A DNA stretch of 64,000 nucleotides, taken from positions 62,001-126,000 of the forward strand of contig NZ_JABBXF010000021.1 of the NCBI RefSeq assembly GCF_013030945.1, read 5' to 3'. The notes under the pieces were generated by a model that saw only the letters and a list, made by a program, of their open reading frames with translations, was not told the origin of the DNA and ran no database searches. Each line of letters starts with the position of its first letter. Position 1 is the first letter of the stretch. This document shows positions 37,552 to 51,956 of the stretch, piece after piece. The stretch comes from Streptomyces morookaense (GTDB lineage: Bacteria > Actinomycetota > Actinomycetes > Streptomycetales > Streptomycetaceae). The translations under genes and the position numbers were made by a program.

Positions 37552-37587
37552 GAAGGGCCCGTTCCCCGCGAGGGGAACGGGCCCTTC
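37552..37587 (+). terminator. rpsA terminator
   Basis: GAAGGGCCCGTTCCCC pairs perfectly with its complement over 16 bp around the tetraloop GCGA, and is followed by TGCTTGT. It begins 42 bases after the rpsA stop. Confidence 0.95.
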
Positions 37588-37668
37588 TGCTTGTCCTCGC
37601 CCTCCGCGGGAATGGCCGCGCCCGCCAAGGACGTTCCCCTGTACGGAACATGAGGAGGAACGGTCACC

Positions 37669-38613
37669 GTGTTGGATCCGCAGGGTTTGTACGAATGGGA
37701 GCCCCAGGGGCTCGCCGTGGCCGACCTGGCTCTTGCCCAGGACACGGCCGGTCTGGTCATGCTCTACCACTTCGACGGCTACATCGACGCAGGCGAGACC
37801 GGCGCGCAGATCACCGAGCGGCTCCTGGACGGGCTGCCGCACCAGGTGGTCGCCCGCTTCGACCACGACCGGCTCGTCGACTACCGCGCCCGCCGGCCCC
37901 TGCTGACCTTCCGTCGCGACCACTGGAGCGGCTACGAACCCCCGGCGATCGAGCTGCGCCTGGTGCAGGACGCCACCGGCGCCCCCTTCCTGCTGCTCGC
38001 CGGTCCCGAGCCGGACGTGGAGTGGGAGCTCTTCGCCGCGGCCGTACGGCAGTTGGTGGAGCGGCTCGGGGTGCGGCTGTCGGTCAACTTCCACGGCATC
38101 CCCATGGGCGTCCCCCACACCCGCCCCGTCGGCATCACGCCGCACGGCAACCGCGTCGACCTCATGCCCGGCCACCGCAGCCACTTCGACGAGGCCCAGG
38201 TGCCCGGCAGCGCCGAGGCCCTCGTCGAGTTCCGGCTGGCCGAGGCGGGCCACGACGTCCTGGGCGTCGCCGCCCATGTCCCGCACTACCTGGCCCGCTC
38301 CGCCTACCCCGACGCCGCGCTGACCGCCCTGGAGGCGGTCACCGCCGCCACCGGGCTCGTCCTGCCGGACACCGCGCACGGCCTGCGGACCGCGGCACTG
38401 CGCGCACAGGAGGAGATCGAGCGCCAGATCGCCGAGGGCGACGGGGAACTCGTCGCGCTCGTACGGGGACTTGAGCACCAGTACGACGCGGTGGCCGGCG
38501 CCGAGACCCGCGGCAACCTGGTCGCCGAGCCCGTCGACCTGCCCTCCGCCGACGAACTGGCCGCCGAATTCGAGCGGTTCCTCGCCGACCGGGAGGGCGA
38601 CGGCGGTCGCTGA
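37669..38613 (+). CDS. PAC2-family protein
   Basis: A protein of 314 aa from GTG 37669, with GAGGAGG upstream. [39 protein letters not shown] sequence and [20 protein letters not shown] are typical of the actinobacterial PAC2 (proteasome-assembly-chaperone-like) family. Actinobacteria with proteasomes often encode several such proteins; a chaperone role is assumed by homology only. It lies between rpsA and coaE, as in other Streptomyces. Confidence 0.85.
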   Translation: MLDPQGLYEWEPQGLAVADLALAQDTAGLVMLYHFDGYIDAGETGAQITERLLDGLPHQVVARFDHDRLVDYRARRPLLTFRRDHWSGYEPPAIELRLVQDATGAPFLLLAGPEPDVEWELFAAAVRQLVERLGVRLSVNFHGIPMGVPHTRPVGITPHGNRVDLMPGHRSHFDEAQVPGSAEALVEFRLAEAGHDVLGVAAHVPHYLARSAYPDAALTALEAVTAATGLVLPDTAHGLRTAALRAQEEIERQIAEGDGELVALVRGLEHQYDAVAGAETRGNLVAEPVDLPSADELAAEFERFLADREGDGGR

Positions 38614-38638
38614 CCGCCCGGCGGATAGCGTGGGGCCC

Positions 38639-39262
38639 ATGCTGACAGTGGGCCTCACAGGCGGAATCGGCGCGGGCAAGAGCGAGGTGTCGCGGCTGCT
38701 CGCCTCCTACGGAGCGGTGATCGTCGACGCGGACCGGATCGCGCGCGAAGTGGTCGGACCCGGCACTCCCGGACTGGCCGCGGTCGTCGCGGAGTTCGGG
38801 CCGGAGATCCTCGCCCCGGACGGCAGCCTGGACCGGCCGCGGCTCGGCGCGGTCGTCTTCGCCGACGAACAGCGCCTGGCCGCCCTCAACGCCATCGTGC
38901 ACCCCCTGGTCCGGGCGCGCTCCGCCGAACTGGAGGCGGCCGCGGGCCCCGACGCGGTCGTCGTCAACGACGTGCCTCTGCTGGCCGAGAACGGATTGGC
39001 CCCGCTGTACGACCTGGTCGTCGTCGTGGACGCGGCCGACGAGACCCGGCTCGACCGGCTCGTCCGGCTGCGCGGCATGACCGCCGAAGACGCCCGTGCC
39101 CGGATGGCCGCCCAGGCGACCCGCGAGGAACGGCTGGCCGTGGCCGACCTGGTCATCGACAACGACGGCACCCTCGACGCCCTGGAACCGCAGGTGCGCG
39201 AGCTCTGGGCGGAACTGCGCCGCCGGGCCGCACATGGTGCGGGGGAGCGCGGGCAGGAATAG
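38639..39262 (+). CDS. coaE: Dephospho-CoA kinase
   Basis: A protein of 207 aa that performs the last step of coenzyme A synthesis. The P-loop is [14 protein letters not shown], followed by [18 protein letters not shown] and [13 protein letters not shown], and the lid region [23 protein letters not shown] 38639 lies 25 bp after the PAC2 gene. Normal length for the family. The C-terminal ~10 residues are hydrophilic and variable. Confidence 0.95.
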   Translation: MLTVGLTGGIGAGKSEVSRLLASYGAVIVDADRIAREVVGPGTPGLAAVVAEFGPEILAPDGSLDRPRLGAVVFADEQRLAALNAIVHPLVRARSAELEAAAGPDAVVVNDVPLLAENGLAPLYDLVVVVDAADETRLDRLVRLRGMTAEDARARMAAQATREERLAVADLVIDNDGTLDALEPQVRELWAELRRRAAHGAGERGQE

Positions 39263-39364
39263 GACGTCGCCCTGCGACGTTCCGAGGCGGTGTCGTACGT
39301 ACGCGCATGCGCCGTGCGTACGCATCTGCCGAGTGCGTGCTGTACCGAGGGAAGGAACGCGGAC

Positions 39365-39730
39365 GTGTCCGAGCAGGCGCCCGAGACCCACGTGATCGAC
39401 TTCCGGGCGGCGGAGCAGTTGCTGGCCGCGCAGGACCCGCGGGGTGCGATCAAGCTCCTCGACTCGGTCATCACCGCCCATCCCGAGAACACCGCGGCCC
39501 GGCTGCTGCGGGCCCGCGCGTTCTTCGCCGCGGCCCAACTCCGGCCCGCCGAGCTCGAATTCCAGCTCGTCATCGAGCGCGAGCCCGACAACGCGTTCGC
39601 CCACTTCGCCCTGGGCCGCACACTCCAGCGCGCCGCCCGCCCCGCCGAGGCCCTCCGGCATTTCCGGCTCGCCGCGGCACTCGATCCCCGTCCCGACTTC
39701 GTGGAGGCGGCGCGCTTCGGGGAGAAGTGA
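39365..39730 (+). CDS. Small tetratricopeptide-repeat protein
   Basis: A protein of 121 aa from GTG 39365; a purine-rich GGAAGGAA lies upstream. It contains about three TPR units (LLAAQDPRGAIKLLDSVITA, then RLLRARAFFAAAQLRPAELE and FAHFALGRTLQRAARPAEA). It is cytosolic and likely a protein-interaction module. It is about 100 bp downstream of coaE. An in-frame upstream start at 39290 would add 25 unlikely residues. Confidence 0.8.
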   Translation: MSEQAPETHVIDFRAAEQLLAAQDPRGAIKLLDSVITAHPENTAARLLRARAFFAAAQLRPAELEFQLVIEREPDNAFAHFALGRTLQRAARPAEALRHFRLAAALDPRPDFVEAARFGEK

Positions 39731-39762
39731 GGAGAAGCGAGGAGAAGTGAGGGCCGGGCGGT

Positions 39763-40077
39763 TCATTCTCCCGGGCGAGGGTCCTTGAGATCCTTGACGT
39801 TCTCGAGATCCACGGGGCGTTCGTCGACGGGTTCGTACGGCGGCACGTCCCGCCCCGGCTGGTAGTGCGGCCCCTGCCGGATATGCCGGATGATCATGGT
39901 GAGGTCCACCAGGGTCACCAGCATCAGCACCCCGCAGGCCACGGCCCAGCCGGGGCGCCCCGCGAGGGCGAAGGCGGCGGTGCCGGCCGCGGTGACGAGA
40001 GCTCCCCAGGCGGCGAGACCGCACCTGAGGCGCAGCGGACTGCGGGCGGTCATCGGTTCGTTGCCCGTACGCATCAT
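39763..40077 (-). CDS. Small two-helix membrane protein (DUF6343-like)
   Basis: A protein of 104 aa with two starts in tandem (ATGATG at 40072-40077) preceded by AGGAG. The segment TARSPLRLRCGLAAWG leads into two hydrophobic helices (~residues 18-40 and 45-62), with a charged C-terminal tail. It resembles the DUF6343 family of actinobacteria. No function is known. Confidence 0.7.
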   Translation of the reverse strand: MMRTGNEPMTARSPLRLRCGLAAWGALVTAAGTAAFALAGRPGWAVACGVLMLVTLVDLTMIIRHIRQGPHYQPGRDVPPYEPVDERPVDLENVKDLKDPRPGE

Positions 40078-40131
40078 GGCGCACCATCTCCTGCTGCCAG
40101 GATCCCTCGGCGGCGCGCTCCGGAACAGGGC

Positions 40132-40674
40132 TCAGAACAACGGTTCCGGCAGGATCCCCTCCAGCGCCAGCAGCGCCCGCTTGGTCTCCGTGCCGCCGCC
40201 GAAGCCGCCCAGCCCGCCGCCGGCCTCGACGACGCGGTGGCACGGTACGACGACCGGGATGGGATTGCTGCCCATGGCCATGCCCACGGCCCGGGCGGCG
40301 CCGGGCTCCCCGAGGCGGTCGGCGAGGTCCTGGTAGGCGACGACGCTGCCGTAGGGGACGCCGGAGTGCAGCTCGCGCAGGGCGCGGCGGTTGAAGCCCG
40401 AGGTCAGGGACCAGTCCAGGGGAAGCGAGAAGGACCGCAGCCGGCCCGCGAAGTAGGCCTCCAGCTGGGCGGAGACCTCGTCGAGCAGGGCCCCCGGGGC
40501 CGCGGGGGCGGAGCCCAGACGCCCGGCGAGGCGCTCGACGGCGCGCGCCGAGACCTGTGCGTCGGCGCCGAAGACGACGCTGACCAGGCCGTCCGGCGTC
40601 GCGGCGAGGCCCAGCGGGCCTATGGGGGTGCCGAGCGTCGTCCAGGACCAGGGCCGTTCGGGTGCATCCGTCAC
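40132..40674 (-). CDS. ogt: Methylated-DNA--[protein]-cysteine S-methyltransferase
   Basis: A protein of 180 aa that repairs O6-alkylguanine by suicidal transfer to its own cysteine. The active site is [11 protein letters not shown], preceded by the helix-turn-helix [20 protein letters not shown]. Start is GTG 40674. A TACGCT-like -10 lies about a dozen bases upstream, so the message may have a very short leader. Next to the small membrane-protein gene on the same strand. Confidence 0.92.
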   Translation of the reverse strand: MTDAPERPWSWTTLGTPIGPLGLAATPDGLVSVVFGADAQVSARAVERLAGRLGSAPAAPGALLDEVSAQLEAYFAGRLRSFSLPLDWSLTSGFNRRALRELHSGVPYGSVVAYQDLADRLGEPGAARAVGMAMGSNPIPVVVPCHRVVEAGGGLGGFGGGTETKRALLALEGILPEPLF

Positions 40675-40702
40675 GGTGCCCAGCGTAGGACGTGTCCGAG
40701 GG

Positions 40703-41632
40703 TCACAGGGCGGCCGGCTCGGGCGGGACGCCCGCGAAGGGGTCCTCGCCGGACTCCTCGGCGAGTGCGGCCTGGATGACGTGCGGCGCGTTGCTGATGA
40801 TGGCGTCCACGCCCAGGCGGCCGAGCCGGACGGCCCGCGCGGGGTCGTCGACGGTCCACGCGGCGATCTCCAGCCGGTGCCCGTGGGGACCGTTCAGCGC
40901 GTGCACGGCACGGACCCAGTCGGCGGTGACGTTCCCGTGGTCGGGGTTGATCTGGTCGGCGAAGGCGGCGTACGAGCGCAGGTCGGCGGTCTTCGGGGCG
41001 CCCAGGAAGCCCTTCTTGACGTCCGGGCGCAGCCGGTGGAGCGTGCGCAGCGACGCCGCGTCGAAGCTCTGGACGACCAGCCTGTCCTTGACGTGCCGCC
41101 GGTCCAGCCAGCTGGCCTGCCGCAGTGCGTCCACCGTCTGCTGCTCGACGCCCGGGTAGAGCTCGGGCGCCTTCAGCTCCAGCAGCAGCCGCTGGTGGTT
41201 GTGGTCGACGCGGCGCAGGTAGCTGCTCAGGGTGGGCACCCGCTCACCGGCGAAGCGGCGGTCGAACCAGCTGCCCGCGTCCAGCGTCTCGATCTCGGCG
41301 AGTGTGAAGTCGCCGACCTTCCAGGGCGCGCGCCCGGGAAAGCGCCGCCGGGCGTCCGTGGTCCGCTCCAAAGTGGTGTCGTGCAGGACGACCAGCTGCC
41401 CGTCCCGGGTGCGCTGGACGTCGTTCTCGACCCACCGGATGCCCAGGGCGGCCGCCCTGTCGATCGAGGCGAGCGTGTTCTCCGGCGCCTGGGCGGGGAC
41501 TCCGCGGTGGCCGATGGTGACGGGGAGTTCCTGGCGCGCACGGGCGTGCGCGTGGGGCGTGCCGAGTGCGGGCAGGGCGAGGGCCAGGACGAGCAGTGCG
41601 CCGGTCACGGAGGGGACGGGGCGGATGCGCAT
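40703..41632 (-). CDS. Secreted glycerophosphodiester phosphodiesterase
   Basis: A protein of 309 aa from ATG 41632, with GAGGAG six bases upstream. A Sec signal peptide ([20 protein letters not shown]) precedes the GDPD domain: [20 protein letters not shown] with the catalytic [21 protein letters not shown], and later [12 protein letters not shown] and [12 protein letters not shown]. It hydrolyses glycerophosphodiesters outside the cell to glycerol-3-phosphate and an alcohol. The 273-bp spacer to uvrB is very GC-rich and holds the uvrB promoter. Confidence 0.92.
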   Translation of the reverse strand: MRIRPVPSVTGALLVLALALPALGTPHAHARARQELPVTIGHRGVPAQAPENTLASIDRAAALGIRWVENDVQRTRDGQLVVLHDTTLERTTDARRRFPGRAPWKVGDFTLAEIETLDAGSWFDRRFAGERVPTLSSYLRRVDHNHQRLLLELKAPELYPGVEQQTVDALRQASWLDRRHVKDRLVVQSFDAASLRTLHRLRPDVKKGFLGAPKTADLRSYAAFADQINPDHGNVTADWVRAVHALNGPHGHRLEIAAWTVDDPARAVRLGRLGVDAIISNAPHVIQAALAEESGEDPFAGVPPEPAAL

Positions 41633-41876
41633 CGGGAGCTCCTCGCGGGCGGTCAGGGCGTCCGGGGCGGAGCCCTGCGGTGTCCGGTCCTGTGTACGAG
41701 AGGCGTGACGGCCTGGGTACCGAGGGCCGGCGGAGGGAGGGCGCGGGGCACGCCTCCACGGACACCCCAGACGTACGCGATACGGGCCGCTCCGGCACGC
41801 CGGGACGCCCGGCCCCGGAGCCCTTCCGGCGGCCCGGGGCCCGGAATTCCGGGGCGGGAAGCGGGCGGGCGGCCCG

Positions 41877-41899
41877 TTGTCGGTGGTGGGCCGTACGGT
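41877..41899 (+). promoter_or_regulatory. RecA-NDp (PafBC)-type promoter of uvrB
   Basis: TTGTCGGTGGT (41877-41887), six bases, TACGGT (41894-41899). The -10 ends six bases before ATG 41906, so the transcript should start at the A of the start codon. Confidence 0.75.
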
Positions 41900-41905
41900 G
41901 GTCTC

Positions 41906-44026
<2,121 letters not shown>

Positions 44027-44150
44027 CGGCATGTTGCAGGACCGCCACAAACCGCCCTCCTCGGGCGCCCGCCTGCGGCACCGGTGCATAGGGTCGTTGC
44101 GGGGGCCGCGCGCCTGCGCGGCCACGGGCACGTACGAGGAGGGGCTGCGC

Positions 44151-44732
44151 GTGACGGTCAACTTGTCCAAGGGCCAGGGAATCAGCCTGCAGAAGGCCGA
44201 CGGGGGAAGCCTGACCGCGGTGCGGATGGGGCTCGGCTGGCAGGCGGCCCCTCGCCGCCGCGGGCTCTTCGGTTCCCGCACCAGGGAGATCGACCTCGAC
44301 GCGTCGGCTGTGCTCTTCGCCGCCGGGCAGCCGGTCGACGTGGCCTTCTTCCAGCAACTGGTCAGCAAGGACGGCTCGGTGCGGCACACCGGCGACAACC
44401 TCGTGGGCGGCGCGGGCCAGGGGGAGGACGACGAGGCCATCCTCGTCGACCTCCAGCGCGTCCCCGCGCACATCGACCAGATCGTCTTCACGGTGAACTC
44501 CTTCACCGGCCAGACCTTCGCCGAGGTGCGCAATGCGTTCTGCCGCCTGGTCGACGAGAACACCGGCCGGGAGCTGGCCCGTTACACCCTCGACGGCGGC
44601 GGTCCGTACACCGCCCAGATCATGGCCAAGGTGCACCGGAACGGCGGCGGCTGGCAGATGACCGCCATCGGCACCCCGGCCGACGGCCGCACGTTCCAGG
44701 ACCTGCTGTCGCAGATCCAGGCGGTGCTGTAG
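44151..44732 (+). CDS. TerD-family stress/tellurite resistance protein
   Basis: A protein of 193 aa from GTG 44151, with GAGGAGGGG upstream. VNLSKGQGISLQKADGGSL, ASAVLFAAGQPVDVAFFQ, HTGDNLVGGAGQGEDDEAI with the acidic calcium-binding DNxxGxGxGDDE motif, and FAEVRNAFCRLVDENTGREL are all TerD hallmarks. Cytosolic. The leader has a GGCCGCGC-gcct-GCGCGGCC hairpin (44104-44123). It is followed by a terC-like gene, the usual ter partnership. Confidence 0.93.
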   Translation: MTVNLSKGQGISLQKADGGSLTAVRMGLGWQAAPRRRGLFGSRTREIDLDASAVLFAAGQPVDVAFFQQLVSKDGSVRHTGDNLVGGAGQGEDDEAILVDLQRVPAHIDQIVFTVNSFTGQTFAEVRNAFCRLVDENTGRELARYTLDGGGPYTAQIMAKVHRNGGGWQMTAIGTPADGRTFQDLLSQIQAVL

Positions 44733-44788
44733 AGGAAGCTCTTGGTTTTCTCTTTACCTTTCCTTGGGTTTTCTTGTACCGTTGTCGT

Positions 44789-44810
44789 AGCGGCGACACC
44801 TGTCGCCGCT
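44789..44810 (+). promoter_or_regulatory. Hairpin in the terC leader, preceded by a T-rich tract
   Basis: AGCGGCGACA-cc-TGTCGCCGCT is a perfect inverted repeat about 33 bp upstream of the terC start. Just before it, 44741-44776 is a pyrimidine tract unusually rich in T for this genome. It may be a terminator for the terD gene or a regulatory hairpin. I did not recognise a manganese (yybP-ykoY) riboswitch. Confidence 0.5.
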
Positions 44811-44843
44811 GCCGCCGTAGCCGTACGAGAAGCCGGAGGACCG

Positions 44844-45845
44844 GTGGACGTTTCCCTGACCGTGTGGGCGCTGACCATCGCCGGCCTGTGCGCCCTCGTC
44901 GCCGCCGACTTCTTCATCGGCGGCCGCAAGCCGCACGAGGTCTCCGTCAAGGAGGCCGGCGTCTGGACGGCGGTCTGGGTCGCCCTGGCCGTGCTCTTCG
45001 GGCTCGGGCTGCTGCTCTTCGGTGGCGGCAAGCCGGCCGGCGAGTTCTTCGCGGGCTTCATCACGGAGAAGTCGCTGAGCGTCGACAACCTCTTCGTCTT
45101 CGTCCTGATCATGGCGAAGTTCGCGGTGCCCCGGGTGTTCCAGCAGCGGGTGCTCATGGTCGGCGTCCTCATCGCCCTGGTCCTGCGGGCCGTCTTCATC
45201 GGCGCGGGCGCGGCGATCATCGCCAACTTCTCCTGGATCTTCTACCTCTTCGGGGCGTTCCTCGTCTGGACCGCCTGGAAGCTCATCCAGGAGGCGCGCG
45301 CGGGCGAGGAGGAGGACGAGTTCGAGGAGAACCGCTTTCTCAAGGCGGTCGAGCGCCGCTTCCCGTCCACGGACCGCTACCACGGCACCCGGCTGTTCAT
45401 CGTGGAGAACGGCAAGCGGCTGATGACGCCGATGCTGATCGTGATGCTGGCCATCGGCACGACCGACGTCCTCTTCGCACTCGACTCCATACCGGCGATC
45501 TTCGGCCTGACCCAGGACCCGTACATCGTCTTCACCGCCAACGCCTTCGCCCTGATGGGGCTGCGGCAGCTGTACTTCCTGATAGGCGGGCTGCTGACGA
45601 AGCTGGTCCACCTCTCCTACGGCCTGTCGGTCATCCTCGGCTTCATCGGCGTCAAGCTCGTCCTGCACGCCCTGCACGAGAGCGGTGTGAACGTCCCCGA
45701 GATCAGCATCCCGGTCTCGCTCGGCGTCATCTGCGCCGTGCTGGCCGTCACCACGGTCACCAGCCTGCGGGCGTCCCGGAGGCAGGAGCAGGCCGAGGCG
45801 GCGGCAGCCGCCCCGGCGGAGGAGCGCGAGGGCATCAGCGCCTGA
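44844..45845 (+). CDS. TerC-family integral membrane protein
   Basis: A protein of 333 aa with about nine hydrophobic helices. GTG 44844 is preferred because GGAGGA lies just upstream; an earlier TTG at 44742 would translate a T-rich leader. Signature regions are KSLSVDNLFVFVLIM with the conserved Asp-Asn, LRAVFIGAGAAII, TTDVLFALDSIPAIF and LMGLRQLYFLIGGLL. TerC/Alx proteins are linked to tellurite resistance and to metal (often manganese) homeostasis. Possibly acts with the TerD-like protein upstream. Confidence 0.92.
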   Translation: MDVSLTVWALTIAGLCALVAADFFIGGRKPHEVSVKEAGVWTAVWVALAVLFGLGLLLFGGGKPAGEFFAGFITEKSLSVDNLFVFVLIMAKFAVPRVFQQRVLMVGVLIALVLRAVFIGAGAAIIANFSWIFYLFGAFLVWTAWKLIQEARAGEEEDEFEENRFLKAVERRFPSTDRYHGTRLFIVENGKRLMTPMLIVMLAIGTTDVLFALDSIPAIFGLTQDPYIVFTANAFALMGLRQLYFLIGGLLTKLVHLSYGLSVILGFIGVKLVLHALHESGVNVPEISIPVSLGVICAVLAVTTVTSLRASRRQEQAEAAAAAPAEEREGISA

Positions 45846-45874
45846 ACGGCGCCGCCGCCGGGGCGTGAGCGGTC

Positions 45875-47185
45875 TCAGGCGGGCGTCGGATCGGCGGCGG
45901 CGCGGGCCGTGGCCGTGGGCCGGGTCTCGGGCAGCAGGAAGAAGCAGGCCAGGCTGAGCAGGGCGACCCCGGTCAGGTAGACGGCGACCGCCCACGGCGG
46001 CCGGTCGCCCCGGGCCAGGGCCGTCGCCACCAGCGGGGTGACGGCACCGCCCAGCACACCGCCCAGGTTGTAGCCGACGCTGGCGCCGGTGCAGCGCACC
46101 TCGGGCTCGTAGAGCTCGGGCAGATACGCGCCGACGACGGCGGAGGCGAGCCCGAAGGCCAGCATGGCGACGACGAAGCCCAGCAGCATCAGCGCCGGGC
46201 GCCCGGTGCGCAGCAGGGCGATCATCGGAAACATCCACAGCGCCACGGCCGAGCAGCCGGCCAGGCAGAGCGAGCGGCGCCCCCGGCGGTCGCCGAGAAG
46301 GGCCATCAGCGGGGTGGCCAGACCGAGGGCCGCGACGGCCGTCATGATGCAGGCGAGCATGACGGTGCGGTCCACGCCCAGTTGCCCGGTGCCGTAGGAG
46401 AGGGACCAGGTGGTGACCGCGTAGAAGACGGAGTAGCCGACGGACACCCCGCCGGCGGTGAGCAGCACGAGGCGCCAGCGGCCGCCGCGCAGGACCTCGG
46501 CCAGCGGCAGCGAGGCCTGCTCCTCGCGGTCGGCCAGGGCGAGGAACTCCGGTGTCTCGGCGACCTGGGCGCGCAGCAGCAGCCCGGCCGCGGCCAGGAC
46601 CCCGGCCGCCCAGAACGGCACCCGCCAGCCCCAGGCGAGGAATTCGTCGTCGGTGAGGGTGGCCGACAGGGTCAGGGTGATGCCGTTGGCGAGGAGGAAG
46701 CCCACCGGGGGGCCGGTCTGGGGCAGGCTCGTCCACAGGGCGCGGCGGTGGGCGGGGGCGTGCTCGGCGGTGAGCAGCACGGCGCCTCCCCATTCCCCGC
46801 CGAGCCCCAGGCCCTGCAGGAAGCGCAGCGCGAGGAGGAGCAGAGGGGCGGCGAGGCCGATGTCGGCGTAGGTGGGGGCGAGGCCGACGCCCACGGTGGC
46901 GACGCCGGTCAGCAGCAGGGAGGCGATGAGGACGGGCCGGCGCCCGTGCCGGTCGCCGATGTGCCCGAACAGCACGGAGCCCATGGGGCGGGCGACGAAG
47001 CCGATGCCGAAGGTGCCGAAGGCCGCGAGGGTGCCGACGAGAGGGGAGACGGTGGGGAAGAAGAGCGGGCCGAGGACGAGCGCCGCCGCGGTGCCGTAGC
47101 TGAAGAAGTCGTAGAACTCGATGGCGGTGCCGGCCATGGAGGCGGCCGCCAGGCGGAACATGGCCGGAGGACGGGCACGGTTCAT
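45875..47185 (-). CDS. MFS transporter, metabolite:H+ symporter (MHS) type
   Basis: A protein of 436 aa from ATG 47185 with 12 predicted helices. The N-terminal AAASMAGTAIEFYDFFSYGT and GIGFVARPMGSVLFGHIGDR and the RFLQGLGLGGEWGG segment define the MHS (ProP/ShiA-like) group, importers of organic acids, betaines or shikimate. The substrate cannot be read from sequence. Convergent with terC; single gene. Confidence 0.9.
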   Translation of the reverse strand: MNRARPPAMFRLAAASMAGTAIEFYDFFSYGTAAALVLGPLFFPTVSPLVGTLAAFGTFGIGFVARPMGSVLFGHIGDRHGRRPVLIASLLLTGVATVGVGLAPTYADIGLAAPLLLLALRFLQGLGLGGEWGGAVLLTAEHAPAHRRALWTSLPQTGPPVGFLLANGITLTLSATLTDDEFLAWGWRVPFWAAGVLAAAGLLLRAQVAETPEFLALADREEQASLPLAEVLRGGRWRLVLLTAGGVSVGYSVFYAVTTWSLSYGTGQLGVDRTVMLACIMTAVAALGLATPLMALLGDRRGRRSLCLAGCSAVALWMFPMIALLRTGRPALMLLGFVVAMLAFGLASAVVGAYLPELYEPEVRCTGASVGYNLGGVLGGAVTPLVATALARGDRPPWAVAVYLTGVALLSLACFFLLPETRPTATARAAADPTPA

Positions 47186-47310
47186 GTAGTGCCCAACTTC
47201 CCTCGGGGGCGCGGGCAACGGGGGCCCCGGGGCGTACTGGGGTGTTGCCGGGGGCGTGGCGGAACCGCGCCGTCCGCCCGGTGTGCGGACGGCGCGCTAC
47301 CCCCGGGGCC

Positions 47311-47967
47311 TCACCAGCCGCGCTCGCGCCACTCCGCGACGTGCGGCCGCTCGGCACCGAGGGTGGTGTCGTTGCCGTGGCCGGGGTAGACCCAGGTCTC
47401 GTCGGGCAGTTGCCCGAAGATCTTGGTCTCGACGTCGTCGATCAGGCTGGCGAAGGCCTTCGGGTCCTTGTGGGTGTTGCCCACGCCGCCGGGGAAGAGG
47501 CAGTCGCCGGTGAACACATGGGGGTGCCCGTGCGGGTCGTCGTAGACCAGGGCGATGCTGCCCGGGGTGTGGCCGACCAGGTGACGGGCGGTCAGTTCGA
47601 CGCGGCCGACGCGGATGACGTCGCCGTCCTCGACCGGTACGTCCGTCGGGACGGGGATGCCCTCGGCGTCGTACCGGCCCGCGTAGGTGCGGGCGCCGGT
47701 GGCGTCCACGACCTCGCTCAGCGCGCCCCAGTGGTCGGCGTGCCGGTGGGTGGTCACCACGGAGGCGATCCCGCTGTCGCCGATCAGGGTGAGCAGCGTG
47801 TGCGGCTCGGCGGCGGCGTCGATCAGCAGCTGCTCGTCGGTCGCCCGGCACCGCAGCAGATAGGCGTTGTTGTTCATCGGGCCGACGGCGACCTTCGAGA
47901 TCATCAGATCGGTCAACTCGTGTACGTCCGCAGGACCGCCGACCTCGACCACTCCGCTGTATGTCAT
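47311..47967 (-). CDS. Metallo-beta-lactamase-fold hydrolase (glyoxalase II-like)
   Basis: A protein of 218 aa from ATG 47967. The zinc-binding motif is TTHRHADHWGAL, followed by VGHTPGSIALV, FTGDCLFPGG and YPGHGNDT, giving the full set of metal ligands. Such proteins hydrolyse thioesters or related substrates; in mycothiol-producing bacteria they may handle mycothiol conjugates, which fits the neighbouring mycothiol-type gene. Substrate unproven. Ends 10 bp before the next gene on the same strand. Confidence 0.88.
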   Translation of the reverse strand: MTYSGVVEVGGPADVHELTDLMISKVAVGPMNNNAYLLRCRATDEQLLIDAAAEPHTLLTLIGDSGIASVVTTHRHADHWGALSEVVDATGARTYAGRYDAEGIPVPTDVPVEDGDVIRVGRVELTARHLVGHTPGSIALVYDDPHGHPHVFTGDCLFPGGVGNTHKDPKAFASLIDDVETKIFGQLPDETWVYPGHGNDTTLGAERPHVAEWRERGW

Positions 47968-47977
47968 GCCGTCAACC

Positions 47978-48664
47978 CTATAGCGGGGGCAGGGCGGGCA
48001 GCGGGTTGGCGTCGGTGTGGAGTCCGGCGCCGTCACGGCGGCCGGCGAGCCAGCCGAGGAGGGCCGGCGCGGGGCCGGCGACGGCGACCGGGGTGCCCTC
48101 GGTGCGGCCGGTCGTCCACCGGCCGCCTCCGGTCGCGGTCAGGGCGAAGGCGGGGACGTCGGGGTTGCCGGTGAAGCGCCGGGCGAGGAAGGCGATGTAC
48201 CGGTCGGTGAACTCGGCCGGGAGGTCCTCGAGTTCGTAGCCGATGCCGAGGTCGACGTGGTGCAGCTCGACCTCGGCGAGCCGCCGGAAGGGGATGCGGG
48301 ACGCGCTGTCGGTCACGCCGTTGCGCATGGTGACCGTGCGGGACCAGTCGGCGGGGGCGGCGGCCTGCTCCAGGAACCGGGCCGAGCTCTCCGCCAGGTC
48401 CGTGAGCTGGGCGTCCAGGGCGCGGGGCGCGTCGCGCTCGATGTCCGCGTCGCGGAGCTCGGCGCTGGCGTACATGGGGCGGCCGGCCAGGACGTTCACG
48501 AGGGCGTCCGCGTTGCGGGAGACATGGGCCAGGACGTGGCCGCGGCTCCAGCCGGGGAGCCGTGACGGGGCGGCCACGGCGGCGTTGTCCAGGCGGGCGA
48601 CCGCGGCGAGGAGGCGCTCCGTCGCGTCACGCACAGCGGCCAGGTCGTGCACATGATCGATCAT
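47978..48664 (-). CDS. Maleylpyruvate isomerase family mycothiol-dependent protein
   Basis: A protein of 228 aa from ATG 48664. The DinB-like four-helix bundle has LPGWSRGHVLAHVSRNADAL near residue 40 and the second metal histidine in LAEVELHHVDLGIGY. These match the mycothiol-dependent maleylpyruvate isomerase/MDMPI family. The reaction is not predictable from sequence. Pairs with the metallo-beta-lactamase-fold gene immediately downstream. Divergent from uvrA. Confidence 0.88.
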   Translation of the reverse strand: MIDHVHDLAAVRDATERLLAAVARLDNAAVAAPSRLPGWSRGHVLAHVSRNADALVNVLAGRPMYASAELRDADIERDAPRALDAQLTDLAESSARFLEQAAAPADWSRTVTMRNGVTDSASRIPFRRLAEVELHHVDLGIGYELEDLPAEFTDRYIAFLARRFTGNPDVPAFALTATGGGRWTTGRTEGTPVAVAGPAPALLGWLAGRRDGAGLHTDANPLPALPPL

Positions 48665-48771
48665 GGCCCGACCCTAGCGCCGCCACTCCTTCGGGTGAAG
48701 GATGTGGACTCACGCCCTAAATCGAATGTGCGTGCTATATCGTCGGAGGTGGCATCGCCGACGGCGTCCGT

Positions 48772-48794
48772 GTGTCAGACGCTCCCCGTACTCT
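48772..48794 (+). promoter_or_regulatory. Possible RecA-NDp-like promoter of uvrA
   Basis: GTGTCAGACGC (48772-48782), six bases, TACTCT (48789-48794). It keeps the TGTCAG core and spacing but departs from consensus more than the polA, uvrB and uvrC sites. It would give a leader of about 65 nt. Confidence 0.4.
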
Positions 48795-48864
48795 GGATCG
48801 GTGGGGCGCGGCCCACCCCCGCAGCTCCCTCCGGAGCCGACTCTCAAGAAAGGTGCCGACCGGC

Positions 48865-51846
<2,982 letters not shown>

Positions 51847-51852
51847 CACCCC

Positions 51853-51888
51853 GGCCCGTCCACCCGATCGATGCGGGTGGGCGGGTCC
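51853..51888 (+). terminator. uvrA terminator hairpin
   Basis: CCCGTCCACCCG (51855-51866) pairs with CGGGTGGGCGGG (51874-51885), 12 bp with one G-U, around a 7-nt loop, just after the uvrA stop. Confidence 0.8.
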
Positions 51889-51956
51889 CCGTCGGCGGGC
51901 CGGGGGAGCCCCAGTATCGTCGGTCCGACAGCACCGCCGTACCCCCTGGAGCCCCC

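Noticed and set aside
48721..48760. LexA (SOS) box upstream of uvrA
   Set aside because: ATCGAATGTGCGT contains only a half-site; no second GTTCG-like arm at the right distance.
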